NCBI GenBank assembly: GCA_016718825.1 | Contig: JADKCL010000026.1 | Span: forward strand, 1 to 64,000 | DNA length: 64,000 bases | DNA from: Bacteroidota bacterium | Lineage (GTDB): Bacteria > Bacteroidota > Bacteroidia > J057 > JADKCL01 | Reading direction: 5' to 3' | Shown here: in pieces, positions 45,638-55,077 of the stretch | Layout: each line of letters begins with the position of its first letter | Numbering within the stretch: the stretch's first letter is position 1 | Made by a program: the position numbers and the translations under genes | The notes under the pieces: model-generated | What the model was told of the DNA's origin: nothing | What the model saw: the letters and a program-made list of their open reading frames with translations, nothing else | Database searches by the model: none

Positions 45638-46963
45638 TCAGGGCCGAGGGCTTCCCTGATGCTCGACGAGCCAGTCTTCAGCAGCCGCCACAATGAGGTT
45701 CACTTCCGACTCTGTGATGCAGTTGCTGATGAACAAAGCCTCAAACTGGCTAGGAGCAAGGTAGATTCCTCGGTGGAGCATTCCCTTGAAAAACTTGGCA
45801 AAAAGGGCTGTATCAGCGGTTTTTGCTTCGTCATAGGAACGCACCGGCCCAGAATGGAAGAAGAAAGTGATCATCGAGCCGATGCGGTTGATGGTCATCG
45901 GTATTCCAGCCTTCTCAAAGAGTGCTTTCATTTTCTGATCCAGCAGCGCTGTCACACTGTCCAACCGTTTGTACAGTTCGGCATCAGCCTTGAGCAATTC
46001 GAGCATGGCCTTTCCAGCCGCCATCGCAACCGGGTTTCCGCTTAATGTTCCCGCTTGATAGATCGGACCTTGTGGTGAAATGTAATCCATGATTTCAGCA
46101 CGCCCTCCGTAAGCGCCGACAGGCAAGCCGCCACCAATGATTTTGCCCAACGTAGTGATGTCAGGCTTGACGCCGAGCAATTCCTGAGCGCCCCCCAATG
46201 AAAGCCGGAACCCGGTCATCACCTCGTCAAAAATCAACAAGATACCGTTCTGATCACATATTGAGCGCAGACCTTCCAAGAAGCCGGGCTCGGGCAAAAC
46301 CGTTCCCATATTGCCTACGACAGGCTCCACAATGATCGCCGCAATTTGTGCGGGATTTGCTGCTACGAGTTGCCGCACATCCTCAAGATTGTTGTATCCC
46401 GCAGTCAGCGTGTCCGCTGCAACGCCTTTGGTAACTCCCTGACTGTCAGGGACACCATGTGTCATCAACCCGCTGCCTGCAGCGATCAGAAAGCTGTCTC
46501 CGTGGCCATGGTAACATCCGGAAAATTTGATGATTTTCTCGCGTTTGGTATAGCCGCGTGCCAGGCGAATGGCGCTCATCGTGGCTTCGGTACCACTGTT
46601 GACCATTCGCACCTTTTCAATCGAAGGGATCAAGGAGCATACGAGTTTCGCCATTTCTACCTCCATGCGCGTGGGCGCACCAAAAGAAGAAGAATGACGA
46701 AGCGCCTCTTCGGCAGCAGCCAAAATTACGGGGTGCGCATGACCCAAAATCAAGGGCCCCCAAGAATTTATCAGGTCAAGGTAGCGATTGCCATCCTCGT
46801 CCCACATCCATTGACCTTGAGCACGTTGAATGAAGATCGGATCGCCGCCAACGCTTCTGAATGCGCGCGCAGGACTATTGACCCCCCCGGGGATTACCTT
46901 CACTGCCTCCTTGAAAAGCGCTTGGCTCTTTTTGATTTCGGTTGACCTTATCAAGTCTGCCAT
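45638..46963 (-). CDS. hemL: Glutamate-1-semialdehyde 2,1-aminomutase
   Basis: 441 residues from ATG 46963 (MADLIRSTEIKKSQALF); a longer frame from 47035 adds no conserved sequence. PLP fold-I features: VIPGGVNSPARAF, LDLINSWGPLILGHAHP, VNSGTEATMSAIRLARGYT, GCYHGHGDS, ILLIFDEVMTGFRLS, and TLGKIIGGGLPVGAYGG with the Schiff-base Lys. The enzyme converts glutamate-1-semialdehyde to 5-aminolevulinate in the C5 route to haem. Its first ~29 codons overlap, in another frame, the end of the upstream binding-protein gene. Confidence 0.96.
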   Translation of the reverse strand: MADLIRSTEIKKSQALFKEAVKVIPGGVNSPARAFRSVGGDPIFIQRAQGQWMWDEDGNRYLDLINSWGPLILGHAHPVILAAAEEALRHSSSFGAPTRMEVEMAKLVCSLIPSIEKVRMVNSGTEATMSAIRLARGYTKREKIIKFSGCYHGHGDSFLIAAGSGLMTHGVPDSQGVTKGVAADTLTAGYNNLEDVRQLVAANPAQIAAIIVEPVVGNMGTVLPEPGFLEGLRSICDQNGILLIFDEVMTGFRLSLGGAQELLGVKPDITTLGKIIGGGLPVGAYGGRAEIMDYISPQGPIYQAGTLSGNPVAMAAGKAMLELLKADAELYKRLDSVTALLDQKMKALFEKAGIPMTINRIGSMITFFFHSGPVRSYDEAKTADTALFAKFFKGMLHRGIYLAPSQFEALFISNCITESEVNLIVAAAEDWLVEHQGSPRP

Positions 46964-48677
46964 TGTTGTACTGAAGTATGTTGATTTTTTGATTATCCTG
47001 CTCATTTCCAAAATAGAAATCCTGATGGATTCCATGGTAGGGGGCAGCCTTGTGAATCAAATCCGTAAGCGAATTTTTCCCGTCAATGCCTTTGCTCACC
47101 GTCAAAAGCCAAGCCATCAAGTCAAATCCTTGAATTGTGGAACTCGAAGGACGGTAGGCATTTTCCTTCAGACAGCGCGCATAGAGGTTGTCAAATCCTG
47201 TACTGTCGTTGCCTTCGAAGTAAAAGGAGGAATACTTGAGTTTGTAAGCGGACTTCAATTCTTGGTCAATCACCGTGAAAACCTCCCAATCAGGTCCGCC
47301 GGCGACCTCGGTTTTGATGCTCTCATAGTTGAGTTTTGCGATCAGAAGTCCTGCACTTTCCTCATTGGAAAAGGGCGCATAAACGGCATCGTAGCCCATT
47401 CCTTTCATCGCCCTGACTTCCGAACTCAGCTTCGGCTGCAATTCAGAATATTTCGAAGGAACGATTTTTTCCACGACCGTCACGCCGGGATCATTGGCCA
47501 AGGCTTGTTTGAAGCCGGATGCGAAGCGCTCGGCGTAGTAGCTGCGGTCATTGAAAACGAGGAACTTTTTCTTGCCCTCGACGTCGACCATGTAACGCGC
47601 GATTTGACCACCATGGCTTTTCAGGGAGGGGTGGACCAAAAATGTATATTTTTTGTTGGCAATCAACTCATTGAGTGGATTGCGGGGGATCAGGTGAACC
47701 ACTTTGTTTTTTTCAGCCCAATCGCTGATTGCGGTCGCCAAACCCGTGCGGATATCTCCAATAATGACGTCAGGCTGGAATCTCTGCAAACTATCGAGCA
47801 ATGATCCGATGAGCAGCGTATCCCCGCGGGTGTCGTAAATACTTACGTTAATCTGCTTTTTCTGTGGGTCACCCAAAGAATCCAAGGCCAACATCATGCC
47901 TTCCAGCATTTCAAGGGCCTTTTCCGATTTGGAAGGTACCGACCGTGCTGTATCCGCAAGTTGAAGGTTGAAGGAAAGAAACACGGCAATATTCAACCTG
48001 TCGGCAAAAACAACCTTTCCGCTTGCGTATTTGGATTTCAAACCGCGGAGATTTTTGGTCATGTCTCCGCCTTTTGCTTCGTATTCCTTTAGTTTTTCAA
48101 GGATTTTGAAGCCATCGCCTTTGCGGTCCATTTGGATGCACATGGCTTCCATCAATGTGGATTGGTACTTTTTGTCCGCAAATTTGATGTACAATTCGAG
48201 GAAAGACACTGGATAAACCTCCGTCAGGAAGTGGTTGAGGGATTGTTCGGCATCTGAACGCAGACGCTTGTCGTCGGCATTTTCAATCAGCTTGATCATT
48301 TCATCAACGCCACGTTCGCGGTCGTTGACGTGTTCGCTTTCCAACAACACGATTCCCCGATGGTAGTGCGCATTGTCTGCATATGCTGAATTGGGGAATT
48401 TGGAGAGAAAGCGTGTCAAGGCATTGTCTGCTTTGAGTTTCTCGCCTGCCTTGTAGTAGGAAATGCCAGCCATGTACCAACAAAAGCTGCTCATATCATT
48501 GCTAGGCCGTTGCGTTGCCAAATCAAAGGTCATCGCAGCGTCCAAGTAACTCTTGGTACTGTAGTATTTTTTGGCCAACGAAACCAGTTCTTGCGTCCGT
48601 TCGTCGGTGCCGGATTGCCCAAATGCCTGACCACACCAAAGCATTGGCAACAGGATCAGCAGCAATATGTTTCTCAT
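46875..48677 (-). CDS. TPR-periplasmic binding fusion protein (LivK/LppC-like fold)
   Basis: About 600 residues. Start set at ATG 48677 (MRNILLLILLPMLWCGQAFG); ATG 48686 would give an ATGA overlap with guaA. Residues ~20-230 form TPR-like helices (SFCWYMAGISYYKAGEKLKA, AYADNAHYHRGIVLLES). The rest is a type I periplasmic binding fold (RLNIAVFLSFNL, QRFQPDVIIGDIRTGLATAI, KKFLVFNDRSYYAERFASGF, VYAPFSNEESAGLLI, FDLMAWLL). This resembles LpoA/LppC-like or branched-chain amino acid sensors, but no transporter genes are adjacent. The C-terminal tail past INILQYNNGRLDKV overlaps hemL. Confidence 0.82.
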   Translation of the reverse strand: MRNILLLILLPMLWCGQAFGQSGTDERTQELVSLAKKYYSTKSYLDAAMTFDLATQRPSNDMSSFCWYMAGISYYKAGEKLKADNALTRFLSKFPNSAYADNAHYHRGIVLLESEHVNDRERGVDEMIKLIENADDKRLRSDAEQSLNHFLTEVYPVSFLELYIKFADKKYQSTLMEAMCIQMDRKGDGFKILEKLKEYEAKGGDMTKNLRGLKSKYASGKVVFADRLNIAVFLSFNLQLADTARSVPSKSEKALEMLEGMMLALDSLGDPQKKQINVSIYDTRGDTLLIGSLLDSLQRFQPDVIIGDIRTGLATAISDWAEKNKVVHLIPRNPLNELIANKKYTFLVHPSLKSHGGQIARYMVDVEGKKKFLVFNDRSYYAERFASGFKQALANDPGVTVVEKIVPSKYSELQPKLSSEVRAMKGMGYDAVYAPFSNEESAGLLIAKLNYESIKTEVAGGPDWEVFTVIDQELKSAYKLKYSSFYFEGNDSTGFDNLYARCLKENAYRPSSSTIQGFDLMAWLLTVSKGIDGKNSLTDLIHKAAPYHGIHQDFYFGNEQDNQKINILQYNNGRLDKVNRNQKEPSAFQGGSEGNPRGGQ

Positions 48678-48682
48678 CAAGG

Positions 48683-50209
48683 TCATTCCCATTCAATCGT
48701 TGCAGGTGGTTTCGAACTGATATCATAGACTACGCGGTTCACGCCCTTCACGTTGTTAATGATCAGGTTGCTCACCTTAGCCAGGAATTCATACGGAAGT
48801 CGGCCCCAATCGGCTGTCATCCCATCCACACTTGTGACAGTGCGCAACGCAACGACGTTTTCATAAGTGCGCTCGTCGCCCATCACGCCCACCGAACTTA
48901 CAGGCAACAGCACGGCAAATGCCTGCCACGTGGTATCGTAGAGTCCATCTTTGCGCAATTCGCTGATGAAAATATGATCCACTTCCTGCAAAACCCTGAT
49001 TTTTTCGTCGGTGATGTCACTGATAATGCGGATCGCCAATCCCGGACCCGGAAACGGGTGCCGGCCAATGAATTCCTTTGCCAAGCCCAAGTCGATACCA
49101 ACCTTGCGTACCTCATCCTTGAACAAAAAGCGCAGGGGTTCGACAACCTGCAAATGCAAGGATTCAGGTAGGCCACCTACGTTATGGTGGGATTTGATGG
49201 TCGCAGACGGTCCCTTCACGGAAACGCTTTCGATCACATCTGGATAAATGGTGCCTTGTGCCAAGAATTCTACGCCGGGGATTTTTTTCGCTTCCTCCTG
49301 AAACACCTCTACAAAAATCCTGCCGATGATTTTGCGTTTCGTTTCGGGATCACTCACACCTGCAAGGGCATCCAAAAATCTGCGCCGTGCATCCACCGCG
49401 ATCACATTCAGTCCCAATTGCTTGTACTGTGTCTGTACGTCTTCGAATTCGTTTTTTCGCAGCAGCCCATTGTCCACAAAAATGCAGTAAAGGTCACTGC
49501 CGATGGCCCGGTCAATCAATGTTGCGGCCACGGTACTGTCTACGCCACCGCTCAGACCGCAGACGACCTTGTGCCCAGCAAGTAGTGCCTTTAATTCGGC
49601 AACGGTATTGGTCACAAAATGTGACGGCGTCCAGTCGCCTTTCAGCCCACATATATTATATAGGTAATTCCGAAGGATGGTCGCGCCTTCTGTCGAATGG
49701 GTGACCTCCGGGTGGAATTGAATGGCGTAGGCTTTTTGGGCTACATTTTGAAATGCCGCATTCTGGACGGAGTCCGTACTTGCGATCAATTCGTAGCCAT
49801 CGGGCAACTTGGTAATGGTGTCGCCATGGCTCATCCAAACCTGCGAACCCTCGCTTACGCCTTCGAGCAGGGGAGAAGCTGCGCACGCGCTCAGGTGCGC
49901 ACGGCCGTACTCACGTGTGCCTGCGCTCTCGACCTTTCCATTGTAATCATGGGAGATCAACTGCGCACCGTAGCAAACACCCAATACCGGAACTTTTCCC
50001 AAAATCGAGGGCAAATCGATCGAGGGCGCATCCTCCGCATAGACCGATGAAGGACTACCCGACAAAATGATCCCCTTCAAATCAGCACTCAAGGTGATGG
50101 AATTGTGGAATGGCTGTATTTCGCAGTAAACGTTTTGTTCACGTACACGCCTGGCAATCAGTTGTGTATATTGTGAACCGAAGTCAATGATCAGAACCTT
50201 CTCAATCAT
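48683..50209 (-). CDS. guaA: GMP synthase (glutamine-hydrolysing)
   Basis: 508 residues from ATG 50209 (MIEKVLIIDFGSQYTQLIA). Class I amidotransferase: GVCYGAQLI with the nucleophilic Cys, and QFHPEVTHS with the His-Glu pair. ATP-pyrophosphatase P-loop: VVCGLSGGVDSTVAATL. The C-terminal dimerisation domain ends PPATIEWE, the family terminus. It converts XMP to GMP. First gene of the minus-strand operon with the binding protein and hemL. The 27 residues upstream in frame (to 50290) are not conserved. Confidence 0.97.
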   Translation of the reverse strand: MIEKVLIIDFGSQYTQLIARRVREQNVYCEIQPFHNSITLSADLKGIILSGSPSSVYAEDAPSIDLPSILGKVPVLGVCYGAQLISHDYNGKVESAGTREYGRAHLSACAASPLLEGVSEGSQVWMSHGDTITKLPDGYELIASTDSVQNAAFQNVAQKAYAIQFHPEVTHSTEGATILRNYLYNICGLKGDWTPSHFVTNTVAELKALLAGHKVVCGLSGGVDSTVAATLIDRAIGSDLYCIFVDNGLLRKNEFEDVQTQYKQLGLNVIAVDARRRFLDALAGVSDPETKRKIIGRIFVEVFQEEAKKIPGVEFLAQGTIYPDVIESVSVKGPSATIKSHHNVGGLPESLHLQVVEPLRFLFKDEVRKVGIDLGLAKEFIGRHPFPGPGLAIRIISDITDEKIRVLQEVDHIFISELRKDGLYDTTWQAFAVLLPVSSVGVMGDERTYENVVALRTVTSVDGMTADWGRLPYEFLAKVSNLIINNVKGVNRVVYDISSKPPATIEWE

Positions 50210-50213
50210 GGCG

Positions 50214-50221
50214 CAAAAGTA
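50214..50221 (-). promoter_or_regulatory. guaA promoter -7 element
   Basis: TACTTTTG on the minus strand exactly matches TAnnTTTG. Only 4 nt separate it from the ATG at 50209, which implies a leaderless or nearly leaderless transcript. No TTTG is found at the usual -33 distance. Confidence 0.5.
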
Positions 50222-50456
50222 GTGATTATTGGCAAATTTTAGAGGAGAAATGAGAAACAATCGCGTCGGCAAATGACAAAGGAAGTTCACCGAAACGAAG
50301 TCAGGATTGAAGGGAAGGAGGGAATCGGAGGCAGTTGGTCGTCCTTTGGAAACAAAATTCGGCGATTGCAGAGGCCAATTGTATTTGCCAAGGCAGTTTC
50401 TTCCTCGATTTTCTTAGTTTTTTCCATTTTCGATTTTCAATTCTGAATTTTATTCT

Positions 50457-50464
50457 GATATTTG
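50457..50464 (+). promoter_or_regulatory. Possible rpmB promoter -7 element
   Basis: GATATTTG, one mismatch from TAnnTTTG, 31 nt before the rpmB ATG, preceded by a T-rich region at the -33 position. Confidence 0.4.
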
Positions 50465-50495
50465 CACTCCCATTGAGGAAAATAGAATTTGAATT

Positions 50496-50732
50496 ATGGC
50501 CAGAGTTTGTGATCTCACAGGAAAAAGGACGATTTACGGCAACCACGTGTCGCATGCCAACAACAAGGTGCGCAGGACATTTGCCCCAAATCTCCAAGTA
50601 AAGCGGTTCTATGTGCCTGAGGAAGACCGTTGGGTTACCCTCAAGCTTTCAGCCCAAGCTTTAAAAACTGTCGACAAAAAGGGCATCTATGCGGTGCTCC
50701 AAGACATGAAAAAAGACGGAAAGGTGTTTTGA
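50496..50732 (+). CDS. rpmB: 50S ribosomal protein L28
   Basis: 78 residues, full length. MARVCDLTGKRTIYGNHVSH, NKVRRTFAPNLQVKRFYVP and the C-terminal LKTVDKKGIYAVLQDMK match L28 of Bacteroidota. The rpmG and other small ribosomal genes often found nearby are absent; the next ORF starts inside its stop codon. Confidence 0.97.
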   Translation: MARVCDLTGKRTIYGNHVSHANNKVRRTFAPNLQVKRFYVPEEDRWVTLKLSAQALKTVDKKGIYAVLQDMKKDGKVF

Positions 50733-52294
50733 AAACACCACGCTTCCTGATATTGGTAGCGTTTCTTTTTTCGATATCCTATCAAGGCCGATCCCAAATT
50801 GATCTTTCAGATCCTTTGGGTTCGGCCTTTAGACTTTCAGCCCAACAGGTACTTCGATCCAAACTGCCGCCAAAATCATGTGCAGTGGTGTTCTCAGGCG
50901 GTTTCGAAGCGTTTGACGTTTCCAGACAATTTCCGAGACCTTTTTATTGCGATCCTGATTTTCAGTACCTGACTGGTCTCCGGATTCCAGACGCCGTCGC
51001 CGTCGTCTTCTCGGAGCCACGGAGTTTGGCTGAGGGTACCGTTTCCACACTTTTGTTTCTTCCCGACAAATCCGATTATGGCTTGGTTTCCATGGGATTT
51101 GAATACCGTGGAAAATTTGGATTGACTGCAGAAGGCGTTGCAACGAGACCCACAGCGCAATGGAAGAAATTTTGCAGTGAAGTTTTGGCAACCGATGGCA
51201 CCGAACGCGTGTTTTCGAAGCCGATCAGGGATTCCGATTTCAAGAAGCCGGGCGAGCGTGATTACAATTATCTCGGAGAGAAACTCTTCGCGTCATTGGC
51301 GCCGGGTTTTGCCTTCAACCCACAATCCCAACGATTTTACAAAGAGATTTTAGCCACCGACTCCGCGAAGATGGCCGGATTGTCTGCGCGGATTGGAGCG
51401 ATGATGGAATATGAGATGATGGAGGATAAGGATCCATTGCTCATGCGTTTCATGAACGTGCAAACTGCTGACGACCTCAGAAATTTGCAAGCCTTGATCC
51501 GCAGGGTGAAAATCGACCTTACCTCTGCTTCTTCATGGATGATGGAACAGCGAAGGCTGAAGGCATCCAAGGAAGTGGCGGCAATCAAAAGCCGTTGTTG
51601 GTTGATCGTGAAGGGATGAAAGCTGCGGCAACCCGTGCCAAAGCAGGAGGAGCGGCGTATCCAAGCATTGGCCGAATTTCTGCTTCAACGAGGTGGGGGG
51701 CGCCTTTCCATTCCGGCTGTCGTGGCATCCGGAAAATTTACTGCGCGTCCCAATTACACGGCCAATCTCGCCAAGCTGCCTCAAACAGGCCTCGTCGTTA
51801 TTGATTTGGGCCTCGCAGTCGATGGCTACAACGCCCGCGCGACCCGCACTTTACCGATTGGCGGCGAATTTCTCCCTGAATTGCGCCCACTTTATGAAGG
51901 TCTCCTGACGATTCACCGTAAAACGATCAGTGCCTGCATCTCAGGCGCCGCAGGAAGTAAACTGCAATCGGAAGCAGCAGCTGCATTCGACGCATTGGAC
52001 AAGCGATTGATATTTAGCGTCAATGCTTTAGGTGCTAAGAAGGTGTTGAAAGTCACCCATCTCGCATCCATCGGATTGGAGCTCGAGGAAGGAGATTCGC
52101 CAACCAACTTCACTGCTGATAATGTCTTGGTCGTGGAAACTGCCATCTAGAAATGGCGCGGCACTGGAATTGTATTCCGCGACATGGTTCACATCACTGA
52201 AGGAGGAAATGAGGTTTTGACACAAGGATTGCCTTTGGAAGCATCTGCTGTGGAAGGCTTGGTCAAATCAACTTTCAGTCTCCCGGAAGATTAA
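50729..52294 (+). pseudogene. Decayed M24 (Xaa-Pro aminopeptidase-like) gene
   Basis: A TTG start at 50729 overlapping the rpmB stop gives signal peptide MKTPRFLILVAFLFSISYQGRSQ. An aminopeptidase P N-terminal domain follows (RPFYCDPDFQYLTGLRIPDAV). Frame breaks occur near 51590 (A4 run before EGMKAAATRAKAG) and near 51647 (before EERRIQALAEFLLQRGG). A TAG at 52148-52150 interrupts the pita-bread domain, whose remainder (KWRGTGIVFRDMVHITEGGNEVLT) ends at 52294. Metal ligands are also lost: NARATRT in place of the usual DxTRT, VVETA for EPG, and GIVFRD for GIRIED. Lesions plus ligand loss argue for real decay, not just sequencing error. Confidence 0.82.
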
Positions 52295-52333
52295 AACGGT
52301 AGAATTTTCGTTTTGATCGAGTCTGGCTGAAAA

Positions 52334-52366
52334 TTGAACCTCAGCCGACAAAATTTAATTAATTTG
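52334..52366 (+). promoter_or_regulatory. Possible promoter of the cleaved-adhesin gene
   Basis: TTG at 52334-52336, 22 bp, then TTAATTTG at 52359-52366 (one mismatch from TAnnTTTG), ending 8 nt before ATG 52375. Again a very short leader. Confidence 0.4.
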
Positions 52367-52374
52367 CACCCCGT

Positions 52375-53634
52375 ATGAGAGATTTGACACAGAAACTGCT
52401 TGGTTTGTTGTTTTTGCCAGCATTGATCGGCTATAGTTTTTCCTTTGGACAGGTTACGAGCCGCGCTCCTCTTGGGGTATCTTCATTAAAAACCGATGGC
52501 ATCACGTCTGAAGTTCCTTGTGCGGGTTCTGTGCTGTTGTACGAGGATTTTGAGAACGGAATCCCTTCGGGATGGGTGGTCATTGACGGGGATACGCTGA
52601 CCCCGCGGTCGGTGATGCAGCTTCAAAAAGGTTGGCAAAGCCGTGTAGATTACCGGGATACATCCAATTTGGTGGTGGTAAGTCCATCTTGGTATGAGCA
52701 ACAAGGTGCAAGCGACGATTGGTTGATTTCGCCTGCGGTGACGCTGGGCAACAATCCTTGCCTGAGCTGGATGGCCTATTCACAAGACATTTATTTCGAA
52801 GAATCCTATGAGGTAAGGGTTGCACTCACGCCCGATACGGCTGCTTTCTTGGCAAATCCGATCGTGGATTCGGAGCTTGAAACAAGTGGCACGCCTCACC
52901 AATCGGCTGCCTCCTTGAGCAATTGGGCTGGGCAGACGGTCTACATCGCTTTCCGGCAAACCTCTGATGACAAATTCGTTTTGGCACTGGATGATGTGAA
53001 AATCACAAATGTCAATGCCATTGATATCGGTGTCTATGCCGTCACATACGGCGCACCTGATCCGGGTGATACCGTTACCTTGCGTTTCCAGGTTGCCAAC
53101 TACGGATCGGATACGGTCACCAATTTCCAAGCACTTTACAGTTTGGAAGGTGCACCTGCAAAATTCATGACGATTGGGTCGGTGAGCATTCCGCCCAATG
53201 GGACCGTCTCTTTTGACCATGACTCGGTTTTCGTAAGCGATTCTTTGGATCTGTTTTATGACTTCTGCGCTTGGACCACCTTGCCCAATTCCGTAGTGGA
53301 TCAAGAGTTTCAAAACGATACGCTTTGCGATGCCATTGCAGTGGGTTCTCCGGTTGGGAATCAGGAGCCTATTGCCCATGCGCTCGACGTATTGGTCTAT
53401 CCGAATCCATTTCAAGGTCAATTTTCAATCTTGAGCAGCAGTATTTCTGTACCCTTGAAGGCTGAGATCACCGTGATGGATCTTCAAGGACGCGTGATGA
53501 TGCAGGAGAATGCCGTTTTGGTTCCGAATCTGCCGTATCGGATTGCTGCGGAAGGCTTTGCCGAAGGCATGTATCTTGTGCGGATCAGTGCAAATGGCAG
53601 ATCTTCAAGCATTCACAAGCTGATCAAACAGTGA
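52375..53634 (+). CDS. Cleaved-adhesin / choice-of-anchor J protein with T9SS sorting domain
   Basis: 419 residues; signal peptide in MRDLTQKLLGLLFLPALIGYSFSFGQ. A cleaved-adhesin-like jelly roll spans ~50-220 (VLLYEDFENGIPSGWVVIDGD, SDDWLISPAVTLGNNPCLSW, FVLALDDVKITN), a fold used for carbohydrate or protein binding at the surface. An Ig/CARDB-like domain follows (TVTLRFQVANYGSDTVTNF). The type A T9SS domain (VYPNPFQGQFSIL to SSSIHKLIKQ) ends it. Its stop is immediately followed by the rarA frame. Confidence 0.88.
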   Translation: MRDLTQKLLGLLFLPALIGYSFSFGQVTSRAPLGVSSLKTDGITSEVPCAGSVLLYEDFENGIPSGWVVIDGDTLTPRSVMQLQKGWQSRVDYRDTSNLVVVSPSWYEQQGASDDWLISPAVTLGNNPCLSWMAYSQDIYFEESYEVRVALTPDTAAFLANPIVDSELETSGTPHQSAASLSNWAGQTVYIAFRQTSDDKFVLALDDVKITNVNAIDIGVYAVTYGAPDPGDTVTLRFQVANYGSDTVTNFQALYSLEGAPAKFMTIGSVSIPPNGTVSFDHDSVFVSDSLDLFYDFCAWTTLPNSVVDQEFQNDTLCDAIAVGSPVGNQEPIAHALDVLVYPNPFQGQFSILSSSISVPLKAEITVMDLQGRVMMQENAVLVPNLPYRIAAEGFAEGMYLVRISANGRSSSIHKLIKQ

Positions 53635-53635
53635 C

Positions 53636-54912
53636 ATGGATCTTTTGGTGACCCCAATTTCAAGCCGCCGCTAGCCGAGCGGATGCGGCCTCAGGGGTTG
53701 TCAGACTATTTTGGGCAGCGACACATCCTCCACGAAACCAGTCCGTTGATGAGCGCCATCCGCAACAAGCGGGTGCCATCGATGATTTTCTGGGGCCCTC
53801 CGGGCGTGGGGAAAACCACCTTGGCGCGCATCATTGCCGGCAGCATGGGCAAGCCCTTCAAGCAGCTCAGCGCCATTGCGGCGGGCGTCAAGGAGGTGAG
53901 GGAAGTCCTGGAATATGCCAAAAGCAGACCCGGAACGGTCCTTTTTATAGATGAAATTCACCGCTTCAACAAATCCCAACAAGATTCGTTGCTCGGCGCG
54001 GTTGAGCGCGGACTGATCACGTTGATCGGTGCAACGACAGAAAACCCAAGCTTCGAAGTCAATTCTGCGCTGCTGTCACGATGCCAAATCTACCGGCTCG
54101 AACCGCTGACAATGGAAGATACGCGGAGCCTGCTCACCCATGCCATCACCGCCGATGTGGTTTTGCAAACGCGGCAGGTGGAGTTACGGGAGTTGGATGC
54201 GCTGTTTAAATTGTCGGGAGGCGACGCACGAAAGTCCTTGAATCTGCTTGAGATGTTTGTCGATGTGACCGAGGATCCCGTGGTATTGGAGGACGAAGCG
54301 ATGATGGCCGTTGCGCAGGAGCGGGTGGCACAGTATGACAAGGATGGCGAGCAGCACTACGATATCATCTCTGCTTTCATCAAATCCATTCGAGGAAGTG
54401 ATGCGAATGCGGCGATTTATTGGCTCGCGCGAATGTTGGCAGGGGGGGAGGACATCAAATTTATTGCCCGCAGGCTGGTGATTTCGGCGGCCGAAGACAT
54501 TGGAAATGCCAATCCTAACGCATTGCTGTTGGCGAATTCGGCATTTGATGCTGTGGCCAAGATCGGAATGCCGGAGGCAAGGATCATTCTCTCGCAAGCC
54601 ACGATTTACTTGGCAACCTCGCCCAAAAGCAATGCTTCCTACATGGCCATCAACGCGGCAATGGAATTTGTGAAGTCACATCCCGACTATCCCGTGCCGT
54701 TGCACCTGCGCAATGCGGTCACGAGTTACATGAAAAGCGAAGGATACGGAGCAGGGTATAAATACAGCCACGATTTCAATGCCCAACAAGCAGCCCAGGA
54801 ATTTTTACCCGATGGCATGAGCGGATACGTGTTTTATGCGCCAAAGGAAATCGGCAAGGAAAAGGAAATCAAACAATTCCTGAAAGCGACCTGGGGAGAG
54901 AAATATAAGTGA
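53636..54912 (+). CDS. rarA: Replication-associated recombination protein RarA (frame break at the 5' end)
   Basis: AAA+ clamp-loader-like ATPase acting at stalled forks. Walker A GPPGVGKTT, Walker B VLFIDEIHRFNK, sensor 1 LIGATTENPSFE, arginine finger SALLSRCQIYRLEPL, and the C-terminal MgsA domain (DIKFIARRLVISAAEDIGNANP, YKYSHDFNAQQA). The ATG at 53683 begins mid-motif: the conserved PLAERMRP lies upstream in frame without a start codon. Adding one T to the T4 run at 53643-53646 gives ATG 53636 and MDLFGDPNFKPPLAERMRPQ, the expected N-terminus. So a one-base deletion is likely, in the assembly or in the genome. Confidence 0.92.
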
Positions 54913-55073
54913 AAAGTGATTAGTGAAAAGTGAAAAGTGAAAAGATCCGAAACCTGGATTTGCCTACTTACACGCTTTTAGTTGCGCTGTCCACCTGCGG
55001 CAGTTCTCCATTAGCTTTGCTGAACCCTTCAGGTTTCTCCAATTCTCAATTCTCAATTCTCAATTCTCAATTC
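54908..55073. repeat. GTGAAAA and CTCAATT heptamer repeats between convergent genes
   Basis: GTGAAAA-type units (54908-54945, one variant GTGATTA) start at the rarA stop. CTCAATT units (about 55041-55073) run up to the stop of the TIR-like gene at 55078. The intervening 95 bp show no other feature. Both repeat types occur separately at 14571-14698 and 2008-2098; here they share one spacer. Confidence 0.85.
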
Positions 55074-55077
55074 AAAA

